From Candidatus Rokuibacteriota bacterium (GTDB taxonomy: Bacteria > Methylomirabilota > Methylomirabilia > Rokubacteriales > JACPHL01), in contig JACPHL010000204.1 of assembly GCA_016188625.1 (NCBI GenBank), forward strand, positions 1 through 21,098: 21,098 nucleotides of DNA. The letters run 5' to 3'. Numbering within the stretch: the stretch's first letter is position 1; each line of letters begins with the position of its first letter. The notes below the pieces were generated by a model that was given only the letters and a program-made list of their open reading frames with translations, was not told the DNA's origin and made no database searches. Both the position numbers and the translations under genes were made by a program. This document shows, one piece after another, positions 14,918 to 21,098 of this stretch.

Positions 14918-15916
14918 TTACGAGGGGGCGGGGTCGCCGGCTTGAGGCGCGGAGCCCGGGCGGCTCCACTCGAGGACGTCGTGCTCGTCCACCTTCTTCT
15001 CGATGGGGACGAACCCCTCCTTCCGCGCGGCGAGGTCGAGCGCCGCCTTGGAGATCCAGATCGTGTCCGGGGCCGCGTACTTCTGCAGGTGTCCGGCCAC
15101 GTCGATCACGTGATCGCTGACCTCCTCCATCCGGGCGTCGTCGTCGAACATCACCTTCCCGTGGTTGACCCCAGACCGGACCGCGAAGCTCGCCCTGATC
15201 TGCTTGACGTTCCGGTTGAAGTGCTCCAGGCCGCCGAGGACGTCCTGCGCCGCCTTGATCGCGTCGTCCACGCTGGGGAACGCGCACATCATGCCGTCCG
15301 GCGTCCACGCCACCTTCCAGGCCTTGTTGGCCTGCAGGGCCCCGTTCACGAACCTCTTGTACTCGTTGAACGAGTACTCGATCGAGGCCGGCTCTTCGTT
15401 CTCCTTCATCTTCGTCGAGCCGATCACGTCGATGGAGAGAAACGCGAGGTCCTTCTGGGCCTCCTCCAGCTTCCGCTTCGCCTCGATGAACTGCCGGAGC
15501 AGGGTCTCGCGGTCCTCCTTGGTGGCGCCCTTGAGCTGTTCGAGCTTCGTGTCCAGCGCCTGGAGGGCCTCGGACTTCGGGGACAGCCCCCCCCGTAGCT
15601 GCGCCAGCGCCCGTTTGTGCGCGGCGTATTCAGCGTGGAGCTGGAGGCGCTCGCCGTAGGCCCGGAAGGTGCCCCGCAGGACCAGGGCGAGGGCCACGAC
15701 GATCCAGGGCGCCGCGTCGTATCCCCGGATCCTGGTCGGGGCGTTCTGCTGGAGCGTGGCGATGACGGGTTGCGTGATGCGGGTGGCTTCCCTGACCACC
15801 TGGTATTTCTGGGCGCCGTCGATGAACTGGGCCGCCGCCGGGATGACGAACAGGATCGCCGGCAGGAGCATCAGCACCCCCAGGATCCGCAACACGATCC
15901 CCAGCCATTTCAGCAT
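14918..15916 (-). CDS. Membrane protein with degenerate class III nucleotidyl cyclase domain
   Basis: The 332-aa product has an N-terminal membrane segment (about residues 4-30), a likely second one (about 63-80), a charged coiled-coil linker (about 85-155) and a class III adenylate/guanylate cyclase-like domain (about 158-320). Both metal-binding aspartates are present, Asp163 (SIDVIGST) and Asp207 (TPDGMM), and the RSGVNHGKV loop is recognisable. The transition-state Asn and Arg of the canonical VNxAAR segment appear as Asp272 and His276 (IDVAGHL). It may therefore be weak, altered or a binding-only domain. ATG 15916 is set by GGGAGGT seven bases upstream. It converges on the deacetylase gene, with 71 bp between the stops and no obvious terminator. 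Confidence 0.85.
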   Translation of the reverse strand: MLKWLGIVLRILGVLMLLPAILFVIPAAAQFIDGAQKYQVVREATRITQPVIATLQQNAPTRIRGYDAAPWIVVALALVLRGTFRAYGERLQLHAEYAAHKRALAQLRGGLSPKSEALQALDTKLEQLKGATKEDRETLLRQFIEAKRKLEEAQKDLAFLSIDVIGSTKMKENEEPASIEYSFNEYKRFVNGALQANKAWKVAWTPDGMMCAFPSVDDAIKAAQDVLGGLEHFNRNVKQIRASFAVRSGVNHGKVMFDDDARMEEVSDHVIDVAGHLQKYAAPDTIWISKAALDLAARKEGFVPIEKKVDEHDVLEWSRPGSAPQAGDPAPS

Positions 15917-16033
15917 GGGCCGGACCTCCCGTACCCCTCGTGCTCCCGGCCGACCCGCTGGCGGGGGTCCTCCCCGCTGGGGGCCGGGAGGGCGGCACGG
16001 GGAGCCCACCGCTCGGGTCCGATCATAGCCCAA

Positions 16034-16062
16034 TGAATATTACCTTTCGGTCTAGCTGTCAA
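16034..16062 (-). promoter_or_regulatory. Candidate promoter for the cyclase-like gene
   Basis: Read on the minus strand, TTGACA (16062-16057) is followed after 17 bp by TATTCA (16039-16034) within an AT-rich patch that also contains TAATAT. The -35 box is perfect; the -10 assignment is less certain. It lies about 120 bp upstream of the start codon. Confidence 0.5.
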
Positions 16063-16130
16063 GCCGAACCCGCGAGGCGCCCCCGCCAGGATCCTCGGGG
16101 AGACCATCCCCCCGTGGCGCGACTTCGGCA

Positions 16131-16160
16131 TTCACTGGGGTGTCCTGGCTGTGGTAAGAT
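16131..16160 (+). promoter_or_regulatory. Candidate promoter for the HD-GYP gene
   Basis: TTCACT (16131-16136), 18 bp, then TAAGAT (16155-16160): each box matches the sigma70 consensus at four of six positions. The start would be near 16167, about 80 nt before ATG 16247. The 330-bp region 15917-16246 otherwise shows no gene. Confidence 0.45.
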
Positions 16161-16246
16161 GAGGGCTCCCTGGCGGAGGCCCAGGGGGGCAGTTGACTGG
16201 ACGGGGGGCGCGCCGCCGGCGAGGGCCCCGGATGAAAGGAGACGGT

Positions 16247-18238
16247 ATGGGCGAGCCCGAGAAAGGGATCCTGTACTGGGGCGGGCCTGGGATTGCTCAC
16301 CCGAGCCAGCTCTACCCGGACGAGCCCGAGATCCACTGCGCCGCGCTGGGCGAGGACGGGAGCCTGCCGGCCAAGCTCCCGCCCCTCCAGGAGGCCATCA
16401 TCCTGGCCGAGTGGTCGCGGCTCCACTCCAACGTCTCGCTGATCGACCGGTGGCGCCAGGCCGTCGACCAGCTCGCCGTCTTCGTGCTGGTGGAGCGGGC
16501 CAAGCTGGGCGAGGCGATCTTCTATCTCGCCGCCAGGGAGGTGGACGACATCATCGAGACCCCCCTGGACTTCGAGGTCATGCGGCGGCGGTTGCGGAGC
16601 ACCTTCCGGCATCTCGCCGCCCGGCGGGAGGCCAAGCGCCTCACCCGGGAGCTCGCCGATCAGACCTTCGACTTCAACGAGTTCAACCGGGTGGCGGTCG
16701 CCCTCTCGGCCGAGCGCGACGTCAACCGCCTGCTCGAGGTCATCCTGACCAAGTGCCGCGAGCTCACCATGGCCGACGCCGGGAGCCTCTACCTCGTCGA
16801 GGGGAAGGAGCCGGACCCCGGGCAGTGGGACGTCTCGGGCGACGTCAAGGTGCTCCGCTTCGTCATCGCCCAGAACGACTCCAAGGCCCTCGACCTCAAG
16901 CAGGCGGTCCTCCCCCTGGACCGCTCGAGCATCGCCGGGTACGTGGCCCTCACCCGCACCCCCCTGAACATCAGGGACGTCTACGACCTCCCCCCCGGCA
17001 CCGGGCTCTCGTTCAACCCCGCCATGGACCAGAAGCTCGGCTACCGGACCAAGTCGATGCTGGTCATCCCCATGGTGGACCATACCGACGAGGTCATCGG
17101 CGTGGTCCAGGTGATCAACCGCAAGCGCTCACGGGAGATCCTCCTGGACACCCCGGAGCGGGCCGAGGCGGAGGTGCTCCCCTTCGGGCTGCGTGACCAG
17201 GAGATGGTGGGCTCCCTGGCCAGCCTGGCCGCGGTGGCCCTCAACAAGGCCATCCTGATCACCCGGATCGAGCGGTTGCTCGAGGGGATCGTGCGGGCCT
17301 CGGTGACGGCCATCGAGCAGCGCGACCCCGTGACCGCGGGCCACTCGGACCGGGTGGCGCGGCTGACCGTCGGATTGGCGGAGGTGGTGGACCGGACGGA
17401 TCGGGGGGAGTACCGGCACGTCCGCTTCGCCCCCGAGGAGCTGAGGGAGCTCCAGTACGCCTCGCTCCTCCACGACGTCGGCAAGGTCGGGGTCCGGGAG
17501 CACGTCCTGATCAAGGGGAAGAAGCTGTTCGAGCATCAGCTCGTGATGATCCGGCTGCGCTTCGACGTCATCGCCCGGACCGTGGAGGCCGAGTACGAGC
17601 GGCGCAAGCTGGAGATCCTCCTGCGCAAAGGGCGGGGGGCGGAGGCGGAGCTCCGGCAGCTGGAGGAGGAGAAGGCGGCGAGGCTCGCGGAGCTCGAGGA
17701 GTACTACCGCGTCGTGACCCAGGCCAACGAGCCCGCGGTCCTCCGCTCCGAGACCAGGACCGGCCTGGAGACCCTCGCCCGGCTCACGTACCCGGATCTC
17801 ACGAGCGCCCCGCGGCCCTACCTCACCGAGCAGGAGATCCTCGACCTCGGGATCCCCAAGGGGAGCCTCAACGACCAGGAGCGGCGGGAGATCGAGTCGC
17901 ACGTCACCCACACCTTCCGCTTCCTGATGCAGATCCCCTGGACGAAGGAGCTGCGGCGGGTCCCGCTCATCGCCTACAGCCACCACGAGAAGCTGGACGG
18001 CACCGGCTATCCCAGGGGGGTGCAGGGCGCGGAGGTGCCGATCCAGGCCCGGATGATGACCATCTCGGACATCTACGACGCCCTGACCGCGGCGGACCGC
18101 CCCTACAAGCGCGCGGTGCCGCTTGACAAGGCCCTGGACATCCTGAAGAGCGAGGCTGCCGCCAGCCATCTCGACAGCGCCCTCCTGGACCTCTTCATCG
18201 AGGCCCAGGTCTACACCTGCCTCGCCAAACCCGCCTGA
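16247..18238 (+). CDS. GAF and HD-GYP domain protein (putative cyclic-dinucleotide phosphodiesterase)
   Basis: The 663-aa cytoplasmic protein has an N-terminal helical region (about 1-145), a GAF sensor domain (about 155-340: LTMADAGSLYLVEG, YRTKSMLVIPM) and an HD-GYP output domain (about 345-655). HD-GYP enzymes hydrolyse cyclic di-GMP or related dinucleotides. The key motifs are present: HSDRVARL, His409-Asp410 (LHDVGK), His552/His555, HHEKLDGTGYP (His579, Gly587-Tyr588-Pro589) and SDIYDALTAADRPYK. Between HD and the next histidine block there are about 140 residues, some 110 more than usual, including a Glu/Arg-rich coiled coil (about 436-490). ATG 16247 has AAAGGAG five bases upstream. 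It lies next to the cyclase-like and exopolysaccharide genes, so control of polymer production is a reasonable inference. Confidence 0.92.
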   Translation: MGEPEKGILYWGGPGIAHPSQLYPDEPEIHCAALGEDGSLPAKLPPLQEAIILAEWSRLHSNVSLIDRWRQAVDQLAVFVLVERAKLGEAIFYLAAREVDDIIETPLDFEVMRRRLRSTFRHLAARREAKRLTRELADQTFDFNEFNRVAVALSAERDVNRLLEVILTKCRELTMADAGSLYLVEGKEPDPGQWDVSGDVKVLRFVIAQNDSKALDLKQAVLPLDRSSIAGYVALTRTPLNIRDVYDLPPGTGLSFNPAMDQKLGYRTKSMLVIPMVDHTDEVIGVVQVINRKRSREILLDTPERAEAEVLPFGLRDQEMVGSLASLAAVALNKAILITRIERLLEGIVRASVTAIEQRDPVTAGHSDRVARLTVGLAEVVDRTDRGEYRHVRFAPEELRELQYASLLHDVGKVGVREHVLIKGKKLFEHQLVMIRLRFDVIARTVEAEYERRKLEILLRKGRGAEAELRQLEEEKAARLAELEEYYRVVTQANEPAVLRSETRTGLETLARLTYPDLTSAPRPYLTEQEILDLGIPKGSLNDQERREIESHVTHTFRFLMQIPWTKELRRVPLIAYSHHEKLDGTGYPRGVQGAEVPIQARMMTISDIYDALTAADRPYKRAVPLDKALDILKSEAAASHLDSALLDLFIEAQVYTCLAKPA

Positions 18239-18244
18239 GCCGAC

Positions 18245-18277
18245 AACTCGGAGGGGGGCTCCGCCCCCCTCCGAGTT
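18245..18277. terminator. Strong bidirectional rho-independent-type terminator
   Basis: Arms 18245-18259 and 18263-18277 form a perfect 15-bp stem (AACTCGGAGGGGGG core) with a TCC loop. It lies six bases after the HD-GYP stop and two bases beyond the stop of the converging minus-strand gene. The AA/TT ends give a short U tract in both directions. Confidence 0.88.
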
Positions 18278-18279
18278 TA

Positions 18280-18990
18280 CTAGGGGGTCTTCGGGGAGAC
18301 GCCGAGTCGCGGCTGGGGAGGGGTGGAGGTGATCTGGGGCCGAATGCGGCGCTCCCCGCGACCTGCCCCCCTGCGCTCCGGGAGATCCCGGCGATCCACG
18401 AGGACGTAGATCTCGACCCCGTGGTACGCCACCTGGAACCGGCGGAGGATCTCCGCCAGGTCGGCGTGGGTCCGGCTGACGACGATGTAGCGCTGGACGG
18501 GCGGGGGCGGGGCTTCCTCTTCCGTCTTGACCTCGATCTCGGGGATCTCGACGGCGTCGTCCTCCGGGACGACGGCCGGGCCCGGCGGGCTGGCGAGGAC
18601 GGGTTCGGCGCGATGGGCGGCCACCTCTGGGGGCTGCACGGGCAACCGTCGGTCCACGACGATCTGGACCCCCTCCACCCCGGCGAGCAGCCGCTGGAGG
18701 ATCGGGAAGAGGTCGGCGTGCCCCCGGCTCAGGACGAGATAGCGTCGCCCGGGCTCTTCGAGGTCCCCGGGTTCGGCCTCCTGAAGCTCCTCGAGGGGGA
18801 TCAGCGACCAGAATTCCTCCGGGAGTCCCTCCGGAGGAAACTGGTCCGACTCCTGCTGCCGGGAGGCCTCGCCCTCCGCGGTGAACTCGCTCATCCTCTC
18901 CTCGCCGACTCCCGGCGCCTCCGCGCCCGTCAAGACCTTCCCGGACCGGGGGGGGACTGCGCGGGCCTGCTGGATCATCGGGTTCGACAT
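18280..18990 (-). CDS. Unrecognised protein with two copies of a small alpha/beta domain
   Basis: I do not recognise this 236-aa family. Two copies of a module are visible: residues 82-115 (RRYLVLSRGHADLFPIL, ending VVDRR) and 166-201 (QRYIVVSRTHADLAEIL, ending VLVDRR). Each predicts strand, SRxHADL turn, helix, then a hydrophobic strand ending in VDRR, like half of a Rossmann-type domain. They are joined by an acidic, Pro-rich, probably disordered linker; the ends are also disordered and the tail is basic. There is no signal peptide or membrane segment. ATG 18990 is favoured by GGAGG eight bases upstream; ATG 18894 (GAGGAG) and starts up to GTG 19026 are alternatives. It has its own strong promoter and a shared terminator, so it is a single-gene unit. 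Confidence 0.7.
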   Translation of the reverse strand: MSNPMIQQARAVPPRSGKVLTGAEAPGVGEERMSEFTAEGEASRQQESDQFPPEGLPEEFWSLIPLEELQEAEPGDLEEPGRRYLVLSRGHADLFPILQRLLAGVEGVQIVVDRRLPVQPPEVAAHRAEPVLASPPGPAVVPEDDAVEIPEIEVKTEEEAPPPPVQRYIVVSRTHADLAEILRRFQVAYHGVEIYVLVDRRDLPERRGAGRGERRIRPQITSTPPQPRLGVSPKTP

Positions 18991-19089
18991 CCTGACGGCC
19001 TCCATAGGGAGAATGTGCATCTCCACATGGTAGGACGCAGACGCGGGAGCGCAGGGTTCTGAGACTGAGATCTCCTCAAAATCCTGACC

Positions 19090-19118
19090 ATTATCGGGAA
19101 TTCGGGCTTCGCTGTCAA
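19090..19118 (-). promoter_or_regulatory. Near-consensus sigma70 promoter for the two-repeat protein
   Basis: Read on the minus strand, TTGACA (19118-19113), 17 bp, then GATAAT (19095-19090): eleven of twelve consensus bases at ideal spacing. Transcription would start near 19083, about 90 nt before ATG 18990. This is the best promoter in the window and suggests high or constitutive expression. Confidence 0.8.
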
Positions 19119-19164
19119 GGGAAAGGGCCCCGCGCGAGCGCGCCGAGCCCTGAGGGGCGAGCCG

Positions 19165-19842
19165 TCACCCGGCGACGAGCCGGCGGAGGGTCGGACGGAG
19201 GCGCTCGGCGAGGCGCCGGTGTCCCTCGGCGCTCGGGTGGAGGCCGTCGAGGGTGAGCCCGGGGGTCCGGGGGATCTCGCCCAGGAAGTCCTCCACCAGG
19301 AGCGCCCCCTCGCGGCGGGCCAGCTCGCGATACCCCTCCAGGTAGGGATCGGCGAGGAGGCCGAGGCGGATGTGGACCAGCACCGCCGCCGCGCCGTCCT
19401 GCCGGACCCTCCGCACGATCGCCTCGAGGTTCGCCAGGGTCCCGGCCACGGGGAGCCGGCGGAAGAAGTCGTTGGCCCCCAGCTCCACGACGACCACCCG
19501 AGGCCGCCACGCCAGGACGTCGGCCTGGAGCCGCGCCAGGGCGCCGGCCGAGGTGTCGCCGTTGACCCCCGCGTTCCGCACCGGCACGCCGAGGGCCTCC
19601 CCCACCAGGTGCGGGAAGGCCTGCTCCCGGGGCAGGGTATACCCCGCGGTGATGCTGTCGCCGAGGAAGACGATGAGGTGTCGGGAGGGGTCGCCGGCGG
19701 GGGGTGGGGACGGCGGCCGCGGCCAGAGCCAGAGCCCGCCGAGGACGAGCGCGGCCAGGAGCGCCGCCGCGAGACCGACGGCCCTGCCGCCGCGCGGCCT
19801 GGTCGAGATCCGGGTCGGTCGAAGCCCTCCGCTCCCGCGCAT
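19165..19842 (-). CDS. SGNH/GDSL-family esterase (TesA-like lipase/arylesterase)
   Basis: The 225-aa product has a hydrophobic N-terminal segment (about residues 21-40, after a basic start) that acts as a signal anchor, followed by a complete SGNH hydrolase domain. Block I is GDSIT with the nucleophile Ser63, block II is NAGVNGDT, block III is GAND (Asn124) and block V is DGLHP with Asp199 and His202. These enzymes cleave thioesters, lysophospholipids or aryl esters in the periplasm. Size and motif order match E. coli TesA, although substrate cannot be deduced. The ATG lies 101 bp from the divergent transporter gene, so the two may share control. No strong promoter was picked out on this strand. 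Confidence 0.88.
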   Translation of the reverse strand: MRGSGGLRPTRISTRPRGGRAVGLAAALLAALVLGGLWLWPRPPSPPPAGDPSRHLIVFLGDSITAGYTLPREQAFPHLVGEALGVPVRNAGVNGDTSAGALARLQADVLAWRPRVVVVELGANDFFRRLPVAGTLANLEAIVRRVRQDGAAAVLVHIRLGLLADPYLEGYRELARREGALLVEDFLGEIPRTPGLTLDGLHPSAEGHRRLAERLRPTLRRLVAG

Positions 19843-19891
19843 CGCGTCCCTGATAGCACGGCGCCGGGGCGCCCCGCAAGGGCGGCCCCGC

Positions 19892-19920
19892 TTGTGTCGT
19901 GCCGGGGCCCCCCGTATACT
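19892..19920 (+). promoter_or_regulatory. Promoter for the EamA transporter gene
   Basis: TTGTGT (19892-19897), 17 bp, then TATACT (19915-19920), a strong -10 box in very GC-rich surroundings. The start would be near 19927, leaving a leader of only about 17 nt that includes a weak GGAG (19932-19935). Confidence 0.65.
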
Positions 19921-19943
19921 GACCGCGCGACCGGAGCGCCAGG

Positions 19944-20828
19944 GTGCCCACGCGACGCCTGCCGACCTATCTTCTGCTCGTGATCGTGGTCGTCATCTGG
20001 GCGAGCTACCCCACGCTCACCAAGTTCGCCCTCCGGGACATGCCGCCGTTCACCATCGCCGCGCTCCGATGCAGCCTCGCCTCCGGCCTCCTGATCTGGC
20101 TCCTGGTCCGTCGGCCGAGGAGCGGCCACGGGGCCGTCACCCGGGCCGACCTCCGGGACCTGCTCCTCCTCGGGGTCAGCGGGATCACGGTCTCCACCGG
20201 CTTCTACTACCTCGCCATCGCCCTGACCAGCGCCTCGAACGCGGTCATCCTCACGGCTACCACCCCGGTCCTGGTGGCCCTGGGCGGCCACCTCGTCCTC
20301 GGTGACCGCCTCCAGCGCCTCCAGTGGGTCGGGGTCGGCTGCTCCGCCGCCGGGGTCCTCCTCACGGTGACCCGGGGCGAGGTCGCCGCCCTGCTGGGCG
20401 AGCTGCGCCTCGGGGATTTCATCGTCCTCGTCGGCCAGGTCGGCTGGGCGGGCTACACCCTCTACGGCAAGCCGGTCCTCGCCCGGCTTTCCCCAGGGCT
20501 CGCCACGACCGGGGCGTACGTGGCGGGGACGGTCTTCCTCATCCCCCTCGCGCTCCTGACCGCCCCCGCCTTCCCACCGGCGCGCTACACGGCCGTGGTC
20601 CCCTGGGCGGTGATCCTCTTCCAGGGGACCGTGGGCGCCATCATCCACGTCTGGTACTACCAGGCCGTCCAGGCGGTCGGGCCCAGCCGGTCGGCCATCT
20701 TCATGAACCTCCAGCCCCTGGTCGGCGTGCTCCTGGCCACGCTCCTCCTGGGCGAGGAGGTGGGCATCGCCCAGATCATCGGCGGCCTCGCCATCCTGAC
20801 CGGCGTCTACCTGACCACCCAGCGTTGA
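19944..20828 (+). CDS. EamA/DMT-superfamily transporter (drug/metabolite exporter type)
   Basis: The 294-aa inner-membrane protein consists of two EamA repeats of about five transmembrane helices each. Typical features are IWASYPTLTKFAL in helix 1, the end of the first repeat LTSASNAVILTATTPVLVAL and its counterpart VGPSRSAIFMNLQPLVGVLLATLLLGE in the second repeat (split here by a charged LGE end). Members export amino acids, metabolites or drugs, and the substrate cannot be assigned. The GTG start follows a short leader from the promoter at 19892. It is divergent from the esterase gene, with no evident functional link. Confidence 0.9.
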   Translation: MPTRRLPTYLLLVIVVVIWASYPTLTKFALRDMPPFTIAALRCSLASGLLIWLLVRRPRSGHGAVTRADLRDLLLLGVSGITVSTGFYYLAIALTSASNAVILTATTPVLVALGGHLVLGDRLQRLQWVGVGCSAAGVLLTVTRGEVAALLGELRLGDFIVLVGQVGWAGYTLYGKPVLARLSPGLATTGAYVAGTVFLIPLALLTAPAFPPARYTAVVPWAVILFQGTVGAIIHVWYYQAVQAVGPSRSAIFMNLQPLVGVLLATLLLGEEVGIAQIIGGLAILTGVYLTTQR

Positions 20829-20972
20829 GCCCGGCCCGCGGACCGGGCGCGGCGGTCGGGGCGTGGGGCGCGCGCCCGGGATTCCATTCGCGGCGTTCCG
20901 GGGATACACTTGAACTCCAAGGGACAGGGGGGCGGGCGAAGAATCCGGGCCGGACCGGGAGGAGGGGGGTCC

Positions 20973-21098
20973 GTGGTCAGGATCGGGATCGCGCTGGTCG
21001 GGGCGGGGCGAGGCGGGGCGGCCCTGCTCGCGGTCCTCCGGGACGAGCCCGGGGTCTCCATCGAGGTCGTGGTGGACACCAATCCGGACGCCCCAGGC
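20973..21098 (+). CDS. Rossmann-fold NAD(P)-binding protein, 3' partial
   Basis: Only the first 42 codons are in the window. They start at a GTG preceded by a strong purine-rich ribosome-binding site (GGGAGGAGG, 20958-20966). The sequence IALVGAGRGGAALLAVL followed by VVVDTNPDAPG is a nucleotide-binding beta-alpha-beta unit with an acidic residue at the end of strand 2, as in NAD-preferring domains. Similar N termini occur, from memory, on signalling proteins of deltaproteobacteria and on Gfo/Idh-type dehydrogenases. The rest is outside the window, so no function is assigned. A weak TACACT box at 20905-20910 could serve as its -10. Confidence 0.7.
   Translation, partial: MVRIGIALVGAGRGGAALLAVLRDEPGVSIEVVVDTNPDAPG

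Noticed and set aside
15165-16036. Plus-strand frames across the cyclase-like gene
   Set aside because: The minus strand carries a coherent membrane plus cyclase-domain protein with a good ribosome-binding site; the plus-strand frames are its shadows.
16193-16246. Upstream extension of the HD-GYP protein to 16193
   Set aside because: The added residues are Arg/Gly-rich and unconserved in style, while ATG 16247 has a clear AAAGGAG site at proper spacing.

Overview
The window is 21 kb of very GC-rich, densely coding bacterial chromosome. GTG starts, G/C-run hairpin terminators and sigma70-like promoters are all present. The gene content (outer-membrane barrel protein, 2-oxoacid dehydrogenase, type III polyketide synthase, HD-GYP protein) points to a Gram-negative, probably soil or groundwater bacterium. 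Composition and the style of the hypothetical proteins resemble Candidatus Rokubacteria/Methylomirabilota, but that assignment is an inference from memory and was not tested. No tRNA, rRNA, CRISPR array, transposase or phage gene was seen.

Layout. (1) 3-2709: the end of a 2-oxoacid dehydrogenase locus. It holds E1 alpha (cut by the window edge), E1 beta with an in-frame 42-bp tandem duplication, a hairpin-rich 260-bp spacer, a stand-alone 79-aa lipoyl-domain protein with no E2 catalytic domain, and a small two-helix membrane protein. (2) 2859-5845: a tight three-gene operon of type III polyketide synthase, class I methyltransferase and FAD-dependent oxidoreductase. It probably makes a methylated and oxidised phenolic lipid or pyrone and ends in a GC hairpin. 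(3) 6113-14846: a good sigma70-like promoter followed by five co-directional genes. They encode a membrane-anchored HEAT-repeat protein, a processive GT2 glycosyltransferase, a membrane-anchored TPR/glycoside-hydrolase protein, a TPR/outer-membrane beta-barrel (YaiO/PgaA-like) protein and a membrane-anchored NodB-type polysaccharide deacetylase. Together they look like a synthase-dependent exopolysaccharide synthesis, modification and export system. It is organised like pga (poly-GlcNAc) but has different parts, and it is the best candidate for an undescribed system here.

(4) 14918-18238: two divergent signalling genes with promoters between them. One is a membrane protein with a degenerate class III nucleotidyl cyclase domain (minus strand). 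The other is a GAF/HD-GYP protein with a large insertion in the HD-GYP domain (plus strand). They may regulate the neighbouring polysaccharide genes. (5) 18280-18990: an unrecognised minus-strand protein built from two copies of a small domain. It has a textbook promoter and shares a 15-bp bidirectional terminator with the HD-GYP gene. (6) 19165-20828: divergent SGNH/GDSL esterase and EamA-family transporter genes, then the first 42 codons of a Rossmann-fold gene that leaves the window.
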